Below the pieces are notes generated by a model. The model saw only the letters and a program-made list of their open reading frames with translations. It did no database searches and was not told the origin of the DNA. This document shows positions 43,504 to 52,875 of a stretch of 64,000 bases of DNA, piece after piece. This stretch comes from Pseudomonas sp. PH1b (GTDB taxonomy: Bacteria > Pseudomonadota > Gammaproteobacteria > Pseudomonadales > Pseudomonadaceae). Position 1 is the first letter of the stretch; every line of letters starts with the position of its first letter. The stretch lies in assembly GCF_000633395.1 (NCBI RefSeq), contig NZ_AYMU01000009.1, forward strand, positions 124,001 through 188,000, read 5' to 3'. The translations under genes were made by a program, and so were the position numbers.

Positions 43504-43745
43504 TTGAGATTTTGTCCGTGCTCGACGCTTTTGACGCCGGCTCACCTCACGCCGTCTTGTGGACAGTGTGTAGCCCGGGGGCCGGCCCAACCCTGTGGGA
43601 TTGGCGGCCGCGGCAGGCCTGATTCGGCGGGCCGCAGTGGACTCTATGTCCGGGCAGTGATTCTGGTGATAAGCATAGGCCTGGGCCGGCGACAGAGGAT
43701 TGCTAAGATTGCTTTTCAAATCACCTATTGCGCAATTTTTAACTC
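43478..43745 (-). ncRNA. Candidate small RNA (or leader) ending at the orphan terminator
   Basis: The 412-base gap 43377-43789 holds no recognised gene. A minus-strand transcript starting near 43720-43745, divergent from the Lrp gene, would give about 240-270 bases ending at the terminator. It could fold several GC hairpins (for example GGCCGGCCCC and CCGCGGCCGCC stretches). A 93-codon frame opening with TTG crosses the terminator and has no family features, so I do not call a protein. Start and reality are inferred. Confidence 0.35.
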
Positions 43746-43789
43746 AAGATAGATAATTCAACGCAATACTTATGACAAAGGCCTGATTG

Positions 43790-44269
43790 ATGAGCAAACT
43801 GGACCGCTATGACCTGAGCATATTGGCGGAATTGCAGCGCGACGCCCGCATCTCCAACCAGGAACTGGCCGAGCGCATCGGCCTCTCGCCCTCCCCCTGC
43901 TCGCGCCGGGTCAAGCAACTGGAGGACGACGGCTATATCTCCCGCCAGGTTGCCCTGCTGGACCGCAAGATGCTCGGCCTCAGCCTGACCGCCTACGTGC
44001 TGATCGGCATGGACCGACACACTCCGGAGCGTTTCGAGAACTTCGAAGCAGCAATCCGCAGCCTGCCCCAGGTTCTGGAATGCAGCCTGGTGACCGGGAT
44101 GGACGCCGACTACCAGCTCAAGGTCGTGGTACCGGACATGGATCACTACCAGAAGCTCCTGCTGGGCCACCTGACCCGCATCGACGGGGTGACCAGCGTG
44201 CGCTCGAGCTTCGTGCTCAATCAGGTGCTCAACAGCACTGAATTGCCGCTGACTCATCTGCGTAGCTGA
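43790..44269 (+). CDS. Lrp/AsnC-family regulator
   Basis: This 159-residue regulator opens SKLDRYDLSILAELQRDARISNQELAERIGLSPSPCSRRVKQLEDDGYI, a clear helix-turn-helix, followed by a RAM domain (AYVLIGMDRHTPERFENFEAAIRSLPQVLECSLVTGMDADYQLKVVV). The ATG at 43790 is taken; an in-frame TTG is one codon before. It matches the Lrp gene located in this chromosomal neighbourhood in P. aeruginosa as I recall. The target is unknown. Confidence 0.9.
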   Translation: MSKLDRYDLSILAELQRDARISNQELAERIGLSPSPCSRRVKQLEDDGYISRQVALLDRKMLGLSLTAYVLIGMDRHTPERFENFEAAIRSLPQVLECSLVTGMDADYQLKVVVPDMDHYQKLLLGHLTRIDGVTSVRSSFVLNQVLNSTELPLTHLRS

Positions 44270-44481
44270 TCTTCAACCCGGCGCGCCCTCGGCGGCCTGT
44301 TGCTCATCAGGGCGCTTTCGTTGGCAGGTGGCGCCCGGCCGTTGCTGCACACAAGCGCTTGCACAAGCGAGACAGCCCTTGGGCTGTGGCGACGTAACGC
44401 ATACAGATCAATGCCCGGCATTCGTCCCTTGGCGTATACTCGCCCGGCATTTTTTTGCCCTGCCTGCAGTGGAGATGATCG

Positions 44482-44691
44482 ATGGATCCAGCAGTATTCG
44501 AAGAGTGGATGATGACCGGCCTGGTCAGCATTCTGATCCTGTTCATGGGGTTCATCGTCTGGGACCTGGCCAAGAAGTCCAAGGCCGGGCGCTTCGGCTC
44601 GTTCATCCTGTTCTTCGTGCTGGGCCTGGGCGTGGCCGCGTTCATCATCAAGAGCGTGGTGATCGGCTTGATCGAATCCGGCGCCCTATAG
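44482..44691 (+). CDS. Small membrane protein, DUF2788 family
   Basis: This 69-residue protein has two spans (LVSILILFMGFIVWDLA at about 14-30 and FILFFVLGLGVAAFIIKSVVIGLI at about 41-64). The head DPAVFEEWMMTG and AKKSKAGRFGSF between the spans are the conserved DUF2788 features. GGAG stands 7 bases before the ATG. It overlaps the convergent rluE gene by 6 bases. Function unknown. Confidence 0.85.
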   Translation: MDPAVFEEWMMTGLVSILILFMGFIVWDLAKKSKAGRFGSFILFFVLGLGVAAFIIKSVVIGLIESGAL

Positions 44692-45324
44692 CCGCGCCGG
44701 AACTTCCTTCCACTGGCCCTGATCCAGGCCTTCCAGGGTCCAGTCGCCGATCCTGACCCGCACCAGGCGCAAGGTCGGCAGGCCCACCGCCGCTGTCATG
44801 CGGCGTACCTGACGGTTGCGCCCTTCGCGAATCACCAACTCCAGCCAGCCAGTGGGCACGCTCTTGCGAAAGCGTACCGGCGGGTTGCGTGGCCACAGCT
44901 GCGGCTCTTCCAGCAAGCGCGCCTCGGCCGGCAGGGTCATGCCATCGTTGAGCTCCACGCCGTCACGCAGGCGCTGCAACTGCTGCGCATCGGGCTCACC
45001 TTCAACCTGCACCCAATAGGTCTTGGCCAGCTTGTGCTTGGGATCGGCGATCCGCGCCTGCAACTGCCCGTCATTGGTCAACAGCAGCAGGCCTTCGCTG
45101 TCGCGATCCAGGCGTCCGGCCGGGTACACACCGGGAACCGCAATGAAGTCCTTGAGCGTCGCCCGGCCCTCACCATCGCTGAACTGGGTCAGCACATCGA
45201 AGGGCTTGTTGAACAGGATCAGCTTCGGCTCGGCCGGAGCCGCCTTGGCCACGCGCTTGGCCGGGGAAGAGGAAAACGGCTTCGCGCCAGGACGACGGGA
45301 AGCGGGACGGGACGGACGGGACAT
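44686..45324 (-). CDS. rluE: 23S rRNA pseudouridine synthase E
   Basis: This 212-residue RsuA/RluE-type enzyme makes pseudouridine in 23S rRNA (U2457 by analogy with E. coli). The catalytic Asp73 lies in PAGRLDRDSEGLLLLTNDG. KLAKTYWVQVEG and REGRNRQVRRMTAAVGLPTLRLVRV are family blocks. The N-terminal 30 residues are a basic, Ser/Pro-rich extension before the core FNKPFDVLTQF. No S4 domain is present, as usual for RluE. Confidence 0.92.
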   Translation of the reverse strand: MSRPSRPASRRPGAKPFSSSPAKRVAKAAPAEPKLILFNKPFDVLTQFSDGEGRATLKDFIAVPGVYPAGRLDRDSEGLLLLTNDGQLQARIADPKHKLAKTYWVQVEGEPDAQQLQRLRDGVELNDGMTLPAEARLLEEPQLWPRNPPVRFRKSVPTGWLELVIREGRNRQVRRMTAAVGLPTLRLVRVRIGDWTLEGLDQGQWKEVPARL

Positions 45325-45398
45325 GGCGAGAGGAACATTCAGCGATCAGGACCGACAATGCTAGTGGCCTGATCGCCAAATGACCATGGTTCAAACAC

Positions 45399-46862
45399 TC
45401 AACGGAACGGTGGCTCGTCGAAACTGCGCAACTTGCGCGAGTGCAGGGAGTTGAGTTCGCTGCGCATCAGGTCCACGGCCTCGATGCCGATCTTCAGGTG
45501 CTGGCTCACCGCCCGCTCGTAGAAAGCGTTGGCCGCCCCCGGCAACTTGATCTCACTGTGCAGGGGTTTGTCCGACACACACAGCAAGGTGCCGTAGGGC
45601 ACCCGCAGGCGATAGCCCTGGGCGGCGATGGTGCCGCTTTCCATGTCCACCGCCACGGCCCGGGACAGGTTGATCAACGGACGCTCCTCGGCCCAGCGCA
45701 ATTCCCAGTTACGGTCGTCGTAGGTCAGGACCGTGCCGGTGCGCAGGCGCTTCTTCAGTTGCTCGCCCTTCTCTCCGGTGACGTTGGCCGCGGCCTGTTG
45801 CAACGCCAGCTGGACTTCGGCCAGGGCCGGAATCGGGATGTTCGGCGGCACCACCCGATCGAGAATGCCGTCACGGCGCATATAGGCGTGAGCCAGCACG
45901 TAGTCGCCGATGGTCTGGGACTGCCGCAGGCCGCCACAGTGGCCGATCATCAGCCAGCAATGAGGGCGCAGTACTGCCAGGTGGTCGGTGATGTTCTTGG
46001 CGTTGGACGGGCCGACACCGATGTTCACCAGAGTCACGCCGTGACCGTCGCTGGCCTGCAGGTGATAGGCCGGCATCTGGTAGCGGTGCCAGACCACCCC
46101 GGCAGCAATCGCCGAGGCCTCGCCGTGATCCATGCTTTTCTCGATGATCACGTTGCCCGGCAGGACCATGCGCACAAAACGCGGATCACTGCGCAGCTGC
46201 TCCAGGCCATGGACGATGAACTGGTCGACGTAACGATGGTAGTTGGTCAGCAGGATCCATGGCTGCACATGCCGCCAGTCGCTGCCGGTGTAGTGCACCA
46301 GGCGACGCAGGGAAAAGTCCACGCGTGCGGCATCGAACAGCGCCAGCGGCAGCGGATGGGTGTTCTCCCAATCGTAGAGGCCATCGGCGATGCCATCGGT
46401 AGCCGCCGACAGGTCGGTGCTCGGAAAGACCCGAGCCAGGGCCGCGGCGGTCACCCCGGAGCCAGCCAGCTCATCACCCTGCTCCACCACATAGGGATAA
46501 GGAATGTTCTGTTCGCTGACGCCCACTTCCACCGTGACGGTGAAGTCGTGCATCAGCGGCACCAACTGCTCGAGCAGGTAGTTACGGAAGGCGGCGGGAT
46601 GAGTGACGGTGACACTGTAGGTGCCCGGCAGCTGGACCTTGGCATAGGCCCGGGTAGTCTGTGGGACTTCACCCTGGCAGCGGTAGGTCAGGCGCAACTC
46701 GGGGTAGCGAAACAGCGCCCGCTGTTCGGCATCCGGCTCGGCCCGATCCTTGAGGTAGCGCTTGAGTGCCTGGCTCAGCGCCGTGGTGGCCCGCTCATGC
46801 AAAGCGGCAAGCCGATCCACGGCTTGCTCGGCGGTTTGAACGACAATAAAAGCTTCGGTCAC
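45399..46862 (-). CDS. amn: AMP nucleosidase
   Basis: This 487-residue enzyme splits AMP to adenine and ribose 5-phosphate and so balances adenylate pools. The nucleoside-phosphorylase fold is seen in GHGVTLVNIGVGPSNAKNITDHLAVLRPHCWLMIGHCGGLR and AVAVDMESGTIAAQGYRLRVPYGTLLCVSDKPLHSEIKLPG. The N-terminal ~170 residues are the Amn-specific domain. I place the start at GTG 46862 (TEAFIVVQ), which has AGGA 7-8 bases upstream; an ATG three codons earlier overlaps that AGGA. Confidence 0.95.
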   Translation of the reverse strand: MTEAFIVVQTAEQAVDRLAALHERATTALSQALKRYLKDRAEPDAEQRALFRYPELRLTYRCQGEVPQTTRAYAKVQLPGTYSVTVTHPAAFRNYLLEQLVPLMHDFTVTVEVGVSEQNIPYPYVVEQGDELAGSGVTAAALARVFPSTDLSAATDGIADGLYDWENTHPLPLALFDAARVDFSLRRLVHYTGSDWRHVQPWILLTNYHRYVDQFIVHGLEQLRSDPRFVRMVLPGNVIIEKSMDHGEASAIAAGVVWHRYQMPAYHLQASDGHGVTLVNIGVGPSNAKNITDHLAVLRPHCWLMIGHCGGLRQSQTIGDYVLAHAYMRRDGILDRVVPPNIPIPALAEVQLALQQAAANVTGEKGEQLKKRLRTGTVLTYDDRNWELRWAEERPLINLSRAVAVDMESGTIAAQGYRLRVPYGTLLCVSDKPLHSEIKLPGAANAFYERAVSQHLKIGIEAVDLMRSELNSLHSRKLRSFDEPPFR

Positions 46863-46992
46863 GATAAGCATCCTGTGTTCTGATCTTGCAGGCGTTCATC
46901 TTGCCTGCAACGCCGTCCCACGGAAACCACGGAATCACTGCCGGAGCCGGCTTGCCAAAAATGGCCCCCAGAAAGGCCTCGCCAAGGCAGAC

Positions 46993-47014
46993 GCGGCTTT
47001 CATTGGAAAGCCGC
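46993..47014 (-). terminator. Stem-loop after the aidB-like gene
   Basis: GCGGCTTTC-ATTG-GAAAGCCGC forms a perfect 9-bp stem, 10 bases past the aidB-like stop. No T run. A REP-like fragment (GGAGCCGGCTTGCC, about 46940-46953) lies nearby. Confidence 0.45.
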
Positions 47015-47024
47015 TGCCACCGGG

Positions 47025-48677
47025 TCAGAAGCCTTGAGGGGTGGAACGGGCGACGATGGCGGCCACATCCAACCCTCGTGGCAAGGTGCCGTAGACCCGG
47101 CCACTCTGGCCACCCAGGCGACTGGTAATAAAGGCATCGCTGACCGTCGCATTGCCAGCCTCCAGCAGCAGCTTGGCCTGCAAGCCCAGGGCAATGTCCT
47201 CGGTCAGTTGCCGGGCCCGGTACTGGATCTCGTCGGTGTCCTTGAACCCCGCCTTCAGGCCGGCGATGTGCGCCGCCAGGTGAGTGTCGCCATGGCCATC
47301 GCCCAGCTCGGCAAACAGGGCATCCAGCACCCCGGGCTCTTTCGACAGGGCCCGCAGCACGTCCAGGCACTGCACGTTGCCCGAACCTTCCCAGGTGGAG
47401 TTCACCGGTGCTTCGCGGTACAACCGCGGCAGGATGCTGTCCTCGACATACCCGGCGCCGCCCATGCACTCGGCGGCTTCGTTGATCATGGCCGGGGCAC
47501 GCTTGCAGATCCAATACTTGCCCACCGCCGTCACCAGCCGTGAGAACTTCATTTCCTGGGCGTCATCCTGGTGATCCAGGGCCCTGCCCATGCGCATGCT
47601 CAGGGCCAGGGCCGCTTCGCTTTCCAGGGCCAGGTCGGCCAGCACGTTCTGCATCAGCGGCTGTTCGCTGAGCACCCGCCCGCCGACGCTGCGATGGGCA
47701 CAGTGATGGCTGGCCTGGGTCAGCGCCTGGCGCATCAGTGAACTGGAGCCGACCATGCAATCGAAACGGGTCATGGCCACCATCTCGATGATGGTCGGCA
47801 CGCCACGCCCTTCCTCGCCGATCATCCAGGCCAGGGCACCGCGAAACTCCACCTCGCTGGAGGCGTTGGAGCAGTTGCCGAGCTTGTTCTTCAACCGTTG
47901 AATGTAGAACTGATTGCGACTGTCATCGGGGCGATGGCGAGGCAGGAGGAAACAGGTCAGGCCTTTTTCGGTCTGGGCCAGGGTCAGGAACGCATCGCAC
48001 ATCGGCGCCGAGCAGAACCACTTGTGCCCCACCAGTTCATAGGCCTGCCCCGGCCCCGAGGCGCCCACCGGATAGGCCCGGGTGGTGTTGGCACGGACGT
48101 CAGTGCCGCCCTGCTTCTCGGTCATGGCCATGCCGATGGTCAGCCCGGCCTTGTGCTGCATGCCGACATTGCGCGGGTCGTACTGGGTGGCAAGGATCTT
48201 CGGCAGCCATTGCTCGGCGATATCCGGCTGCAGCTTCAGCGCCGGTACACAGGCAAAGGTCATGGTCAGCGGGCAGCCGCTGCCGGCCTCGGCCTGGCTG
48301 TGCAGATAGGTCATGGCGGCCCGGGCGACATGGGCACCCGCCTGCGGATCGGTCCAGGGCAACGAGGTCAGGCCGCCTTCGATCGCAGCCTGCATCAGCT
48401 GGTGGTAGGCCGGATGGAACTCCACCAGGTCGATCCGGTGACCGAAACGGTCATGGCTGGCGAACACCGGCTTGTTCTGATTGGCCAAGAAACCCGCTTC
48501 CATCAACGGACCGCCGGCCAGGGCGCCATAGGCATCGACCCGCGACTCGGCCCAGCCGGCATCGAAGCGCTGCATCCATTGCTGCAGCGGCAAGTCGATC
48601 CGATAGAGGTTGGCGCCGTCCAGGACGGGCGGCTGATTGGTGACTTCGTGGGTTTCAGCGAACTGGTGGAGGTTCAT
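47025..48677 (-). CDS. aidB: Acyl-CoA dehydrogenase, AidB-like
   Basis: This 550-residue flavoprotein belongs to the AidB branch of acyl-CoA dehydrogenases. Family signals are GMAMTEKQGGTDVRANTTRA and KYWICKRAPAMINEAAECMGGAGYVEDSILPRLYREAPVNSTWEGSGNV. The long N-terminal part (TNQPPVLDGANLYRIDLPLQQWM) is an AidB feature. E. coli AidB responds to DNA alkylation. Whether this one protects DNA or oxidises acyl-CoA is not decided by sequence. AAGGAG stands before the ATG. It is followed by amn. Confidence 0.85.
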   Translation of the reverse strand: MNLHQFAETHEVTNQPPVLDGANLYRIDLPLQQWMQRFDAGWAESRVDAYGALAGGPLMEAGFLANQNKPVFASHDRFGHRIDLVEFHPAYHQLMQAAIEGGLTSLPWTDPQAGAHVARAAMTYLHSQAEAGSGCPLTMTFACVPALKLQPDIAEQWLPKILATQYDPRNVGMQHKAGLTIGMAMTEKQGGTDVRANTTRAYPVGASGPGQAYELVGHKWFCSAPMCDAFLTLAQTEKGLTCFLLPRHRPDDSRNQFYIQRLKNKLGNCSNASSEVEFRGALAWMIGEEGRGVPTIIEMVAMTRFDCMVGSSSLMRQALTQASHHCAHRSVGGRVLSEQPLMQNVLADLALESEAALALSMRMGRALDHQDDAQEMKFSRLVTAVGKYWICKRAPAMINEAAECMGGAGYVEDSILPRLYREAPVNSTWEGSGNVQCLDVLRALSKEPGVLDALFAELGDGHGDTHLAAHIAGLKAGFKDTDEIQYRARQLTEDIALGLQAKLLLEAGNATVSDAFITSRLGGQSGRVYGTLPRGLDVAAIVARSTPQGF

Positions 48678-48751
48678 CGCGGGGCTCCTTCAGGGTGTGC
48701 CAAGACCCCAGTTAAGCACTCGCTCCGGCGCGAACAAAGTGGCATATCCGC

Positions 48752-51112
48752 CTAAATGTCGGCGCTTTCACCCTGCTCCGCGTGCAGCACGCATTTCGCC
48801 AACAGCGCTTGCAATGCCTCGAATTTCACCGGTTTGCCGAGGTATTCCCCATTTGCCACGCCCCCCTCAGTACCGGGAATGCAGGCCTGCAGGATCGGCA
48901 GGTGACGATAGCCGGGCAATGCCTGGGCCTGCAGACGGAAGGCCCCCAGTTGCGCGCTGGAGAACTGGCCATCGATCAACACGGCACTGATGGACTCACG
49001 CCCCAGCAGTTGCAGCGCATCTGTGGGATTGTCTGCGGTGCGCACTCGGTAGCCGAGCTTGAGCAGCATGCCCCGCACCACCAATTGATCGACATCGTTG
49101 TCATCCACCAACAGCACCGTGCAGTCGGGTGGCAAGCGTCGGTGGACGACCACTGGTGAGCGCTGGAGCGGTTCCTGGGCGTCGAACTCCACCTGCAGGC
49201 GGAAACAGCTGCCCCGGCCGGGGCTGGATTCGTGGGTCAAATGCCCGCCCAGCAGTTCCACCAGTTGCCGACAGATGGCCAGACCGATGCCCAGGCCGCC
49301 GTACTCCCGGGTCATCGAACCGTCGAGCTGGAAGAAGCGCTGGTACAGGGTCGCCTCATCCAGATTGACGAAGCCGATGCCGCTGTCGATCACTTCGAAG
49401 GTCAGGCTCACCCGTTCCGCCGTGATGCCCCGGGTGACCACCCGCAACACCACGCCACCGGACAGGGTGAACTTGACGGCGTTGTCCAGCAGGCACTCCA
49501 GGCAATGGCTGAGCTTGCAGCGATCACCTTGCAAACGATCGGGCAGCTCGGGCCCCAGGTCGATCTGAAAGGACAGGGACTTGGCGGCGGCGCTGGCGCC
49601 GAACTGAGTCTGCAACACCGTCAGCAGCGAACGCAGACTGAATGGCTGGCGCTGGGCGCTGAGCTTGCCGGCCTGCAGTTCGGTAAGGGTCAGAATGCCA
49701 TTGACCATGCGCATCATGTCCCGCGCGGAACCAGCGGCGGTCTGCTGGTACTGCTCCAGCTCCGGGTCCAGCTCCAGGGTCTGCATCAACTCCAGGGAGC
49801 CGATGACGCCGTTCATCGGCGTACGCAGCTCATGGGTCAGGGTCGCCAGGAACTCATCCTTGAGGCGGTTGCTGTGGGCCAGTTGCTGGTTCAGCAGTTC
49901 GAGCTTCTGCCCGGCCTCCTGCAGGGTCTGGGCCTGCTGTTCGCGCATGGCGTTGATCCGGTCGGCCAAGGCCAGGGACAACAGCGCCACCTCGATCGCC
50001 GAGCCGATCTGGCTGGCGTACATGGTCAGGAACACATTCGGCAAGTAACCCAGAACCATCAGGGTATTGATCACCCCTCCGAACAGAAAGGCCGACCAGG
50101 CGATGATGAAGTAGCGCGCCACCCGTAGCCCGCGGCACCAGGCCACGATCCCGGCCACATAGATCACCACCGTGAACAGCAGCGCCAGGGTGGTGGCCAG
50201 GCGCAAGGCCAGGGCATAGCTGGTCATCAGCGACAGGGCCATGACCACGGCACCGAACAGCATCAGCGCCAGCAGTACGCGGTCGACCCAGGGACTGTGA
50301 CGGGAAGTCTGCAGGAAGCTGCGGGCGAACTGACTGCCAAACAGCCCCGCCGAGCCGATGAAGAACGGCGTCGCGGCGTTGGCCCACCAAGGGCTGTTGG
50401 GCCAGAAGTATTCCACTGCAGCGCCGTTGACCGACAGTTGATAGAGGCCGAACGAGGCGATGTAGACGATGTAGTAGAGGTAGCTGGTGTCGCGCACGCT
50501 GAGGTAGATGAACAGGTTGTACACCAGCATGCCCAGCAGCACACCGTAGATCAGCCCCAGGATATAGAGCCGCACCGGCTGGGCTTCCAGGTAGGCGGTA
50601 CTGGACCAGAGGCTCACCGGTGCCTGGATCGAGCCTTCGCTGGCCAGGCGCAGAAACACGGTCTTGTGTTCATGGGGGGAAAAATTCAGGTTGAACAGGT
50701 AGTTGTTCTGGCGGATCTGCCGGCTGTCGAAGGGCAAGGCATCGCCGGTACGTCCTGCCAGCCGATAGCCGCCGGCCTCATCGGGGACGTAGAGCTCAAG
50801 GTGATCCAGGGGCGGGTAGGCCAGTTCCAGCAACCAGCTGCGTTGCGCGGCCGGATTGGCGGGGCGGTAGTCGAGGTCGATCTTCAACCAGAATGCCGAA
50901 CGTGAATAACCGGCGTTGAGCGTGTCTTTATCGTGAGGCTTGAACTGTTCAGCCAAAGGCCCCGAGCTGACATCGGCGATCGTCGCTTTACCACCCGTGT
51001 CTTCGAGCACTTGCATCACTCGGCCCAAGGGCAGGCGTTGAGTGAACTCGTCGAACTCAGCGGCGCCAACCAGCATCGGCAAGCTCAACAGCAACATCAG
51101 CAAATAGCGCAT
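48752..51112 (-). CDS. ladS: Hybrid sensor histidine kinase LadS (7TMR-DISM)
   Basis: This 786-residue sensor has a signal peptide (RYLLMLLLSLPMLVGA), a periplasmic 7TMR-DISMED2 domain (about 20-160) and seven spans (about 170-380). The HisKA domain has His427 (ATLTHELRTPMNG). An ATPase domain (VIDSGIGF, GGLGIGLAICRQL) and a C-terminal receiver with the acceptor Asp714 (AVLIDGQF) follow. In P. aeruginosa LadS works with GacS/RetS to promote biofilm through the small RNAs RsmY/Z. The neighbours thiD, thiE and hemL match that locus. The start MRYLL at 51112 is preferred; ATGs further up add a non-signal extension. Confidence 0.92.
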   Translation of the reverse strand: MRYLLMLLLSLPMLVGAAEFDEFTQRLPLGRVMQVLEDTGGKATIADVSSGPLAEQFKPHDKDTLNAGYSRSAFWLKIDLDYRPANPAAQRSWLLELAYPPLDHLELYVPDEAGGYRLAGRTGDALPFDSRQIRQNNYLFNLNFSPHEHKTVFLRLASEGSIQAPVSLWSSTAYLEAQPVRLYILGLIYGVLLGMLVYNLFIYLSVRDTSYLYYIVYIASFGLYQLSVNGAAVEYFWPNSPWWANAATPFFIGSAGLFGSQFARSFLQTSRHSPWVDRVLLALMLFGAVVMALSLMTSYALALRLATTLALLFTVVIYVAGIVAWCRGLRVARYFIIAWSAFLFGGVINTLMVLGYLPNVFLTMYASQIGSAIEVALLSLALADRINAMREQQAQTLQEAGQKLELLNQQLAHSNRLKDEFLATLTHELRTPMNGVIGSLELMQTLELDPELEQYQQTAAGSARDMMRMVNGILTLTELQAGKLSAQRQPFSLRSLLTVLQTQFGASAAAKSLSFQIDLGPELPDRLQGDRCKLSHCLECLLDNAVKFTLSGGVVLRVVTRGITAERVSLTFEVIDSGIGFVNLDEATLYQRFFQLDGSMTREYGGLGIGLAICRQLVELLGGHLTHESSPGRGSCFRLQVEFDAQEPLQRSPVVVHRRLPPDCTVLLVDDNDVDQLVVRGMLLKLGYRVRTADNPTDALQLLGRESISAVLIDGQFSSAQLGAFRLQAQALPGYRHLPILQACIPGTEGGVANGEYLGKPVKFEALQALLAKCVLHAEQGESADI

Positions 51113-51402
51113 AAAGCCCCAGCGTGGCTTGTCCGGTGGTGTCAGGAAGTCCCCCATTTCCCTTGAGCAGACGTAGAACCGGCATGACCTGTTATTGATT
51201 TGAATCCACTCTAGCATAGCCGCTGATGGCCATTGAACACCATTGAAAATTTTAGTCTAAAGGCTCTAGAACGGGCCTCTCAGCGCAATCCAGCGGGCTA
51301 GAGCTGTTGCACCGATGAAGAGACTCGGCGATGGCAAAGCAGCAGGTCCTGTTCCACGCCAGGCACCGCGAAAAAAATCGTTTGGTGGTAAGCTCGCCGC
51401 CC

Positions 51403-52200
51403 ATGAATATCTACAGCTCTCGCCCCGTTGTCCTCTGTCTCTCCGGCCACGACCCCAGTGGTGGCGCCGGCTTGCAGGCAGATATCGAAGCCCTGCTGGC
51501 CCAGGGTTGTCATGCAGCTCCGGCTGTCACCGCGCTGACCGTGCAAGACACGGTCAACGTCAGCGATTTCCGTGTCCTGGATCGCGAGTGGGTATTGGCC
51601 CAGGCCAATGTCGTGCTCAACGACTCCAGGGTCGCCGCGGTCAAGCTGGGCATGCTCGGTTCCCTGGCAATGGTCGACACCGTCGTCGAATTGCTGCAGG
51701 CCCATCCGCACCTGCCGATGATCTGCGACCCAGTGCTGCGCGCCGGCGGCGGCGGCCGCCTGGGCAAGGACGAAGTGGGCTATGCCATGCGCGAGCGCCT
51801 GCTGCCCCTGGCCACCATCGCCACCCCCAACCTTCCTGAAGCCCGAATCCTTGCCGAACTGCCGGAAGGCGGTGCCGACCAGTGCGCTGAAAAACTCCTG
51901 CCCTTCGTCAAGCACCTGCTGATTACCGGCGGCCATGGCGATGAACATGAAGTGCACAACCGTCTTTACAGCCGTGACGGCCTGCGCGAAACCTATACCT
52001 GCCAGCGCCTGCCGGGCAGCTACCATGGTTCCGGCTGCACCCTGGCCAGTGCCCTGGCCGGGCGCCTGGCGCAAGGTGAACAGCTGGCCAGCGCGGTGAA
52101 GTCCGCCCTCGACTACACCTGGCGCACCCTGCGCGATGCTGAGCAACTGGGCCGCGGCCAGTTTGTCCCGCGCCGCTTGCCATTGGATTTCTGCTCGTAA
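51403..52200 (+). CDS. thiD: Hydroxymethylpyrimidine/phosphomethylpyrimidine kinase
   Basis: This 265-residue kinase of thiamine synthesis phosphorylates HMP and HMP-P. Ribokinase-fold motifs are LCLSGHDPSGGAGLQADIEAL, VKLGMLGSLAMVDTV, CDPVLRAGGGGRLG, ATPNLPEARIL and the final YHGSGCTLASALAGRLAQGE (catalytic GSGC). The start MNIYSSRP at 51403 is chosen; an upstream frame of 24 codons is rejected. thiE follows after 18 bases. It is divergent from ladS. Confidence 0.96.
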   Translation: MNIYSSRPVVLCLSGHDPSGGAGLQADIEALLAQGCHAAPAVTALTVQDTVNVSDFRVLDREWVLAQANVVLNDSRVAAVKLGMLGSLAMVDTVVELLQAHPHLPMICDPVLRAGGGGRLGKDEVGYAMRERLLPLATIATPNLPEARILAELPEGGADQCAEKLLPFVKHLLITGGHGDEHEVHNRLYSRDGLRETYTCQRLPGSYHGSGCTLASALAGRLAQGEQLASAVKSALDYTWRTLRDAEQLGRGQFVPRRLPLDFCS

Positions 52201-52218
52201 TGTCATGAGGCCCGCTCA

Positions 52219-52842
52219 ATGAAACTACGTGGTCTGTACGCCATCACCGACAGCCAGCTGTTGGCCGGCAAGTTCCTGAAGTACGTGGAGGCAGCGCTGG
52301 ATGGCGGTGTCACCCTGTTGCAGTACCGCGACAAAAGCGACGACCAGGCTCGCCGCCTGCGGGAAGCCGAAACCCTGCTCACCTTGTGCGAGCGCTACAA
52401 GACTCACTTGATCATCAACGATGACGCCGAGCTGGCGGCGCGCATTGGTGCCGGCGTGCACCTGGGCCAAACCGACGGCCCGCTGACTCCGGCACGGGCC
52501 CTGCTAGGCCGCCAGGCGATCATCGGCGCCACCTGCCACGCCCAGTTGCCCCTGGCCGAGCAGGCCGCCAAGGAAGGCGCCAGTTATGTCGCCTTCGGTC
52601 GTTTCTTCAACTCCAACACCAAGCCAGGGGCCCCGACGGCCAGCCTGGAACTGCTGGACCAGGCCCGGGCCAGCCTGCACCTGCCGATCTGCGTGATCGG
52701 TGGCATCACCCTGGACAACGCCGCTCCGCTGGTCGAGCACGGCGCCGACCTGCTGGCCGTGGTCCATGGCCTGTTCGGTGCCGAGAGCGCCGCAGACGTG
52801 ACTCGCCGCGCCCGCGCCTTCAATGCCTTGTTCAATCGTTGA
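52219..52842 (+). CDS. thiE: Thiamine-phosphate synthase
   Basis: This 207-residue TIM-barrel enzyme joins HMP-PP and thiazole phosphate. Motifs are LLQYRDKSDDQARR, LIINDDAELAARIGAGVHLGQTD, GATCHAQLPLAEQAAKEGASYVAFGRFFNSNTKPGAP and VIGGITLDNAAPLVEHGADLLAVVHGLF, which include the diphosphate-binding Ser/Thr-rich loop. GAGG lies before the ATG. It is in an operon with thiD. No TPP riboswitch was recognised upstream of thiD. Confidence 0.97.
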   Translation: MKLRGLYAITDSQLLAGKFLKYVEAALDGGVTLLQYRDKSDDQARRLREAETLLTLCERYKTHLIINDDAELAARIGAGVHLGQTDGPLTPARALLGRQAIIGATCHAQLPLAEQAAKEGASYVAFGRFFNSNTKPGAPTASLELLDQARASLHLPICVIGGITLDNAAPLVEHGADLLAVVHGLFGAESAADVTRRARAFNALFNR

Positions 52843-52875
52843 ATAGCCATCTGCTGACTTTTTGAGAGCCCAATC

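Noticed and set aside
43438..43719. A 93-codon minus-strand frame
   Set aside because: It opens with TTG, runs through a perfect rho-independent terminator and has no recognisable features; a small RNA is the better reading.
51218..51402. Possible TPP riboswitch before thiD
   Set aside because: The conserved THI-box words are not present in the leader.
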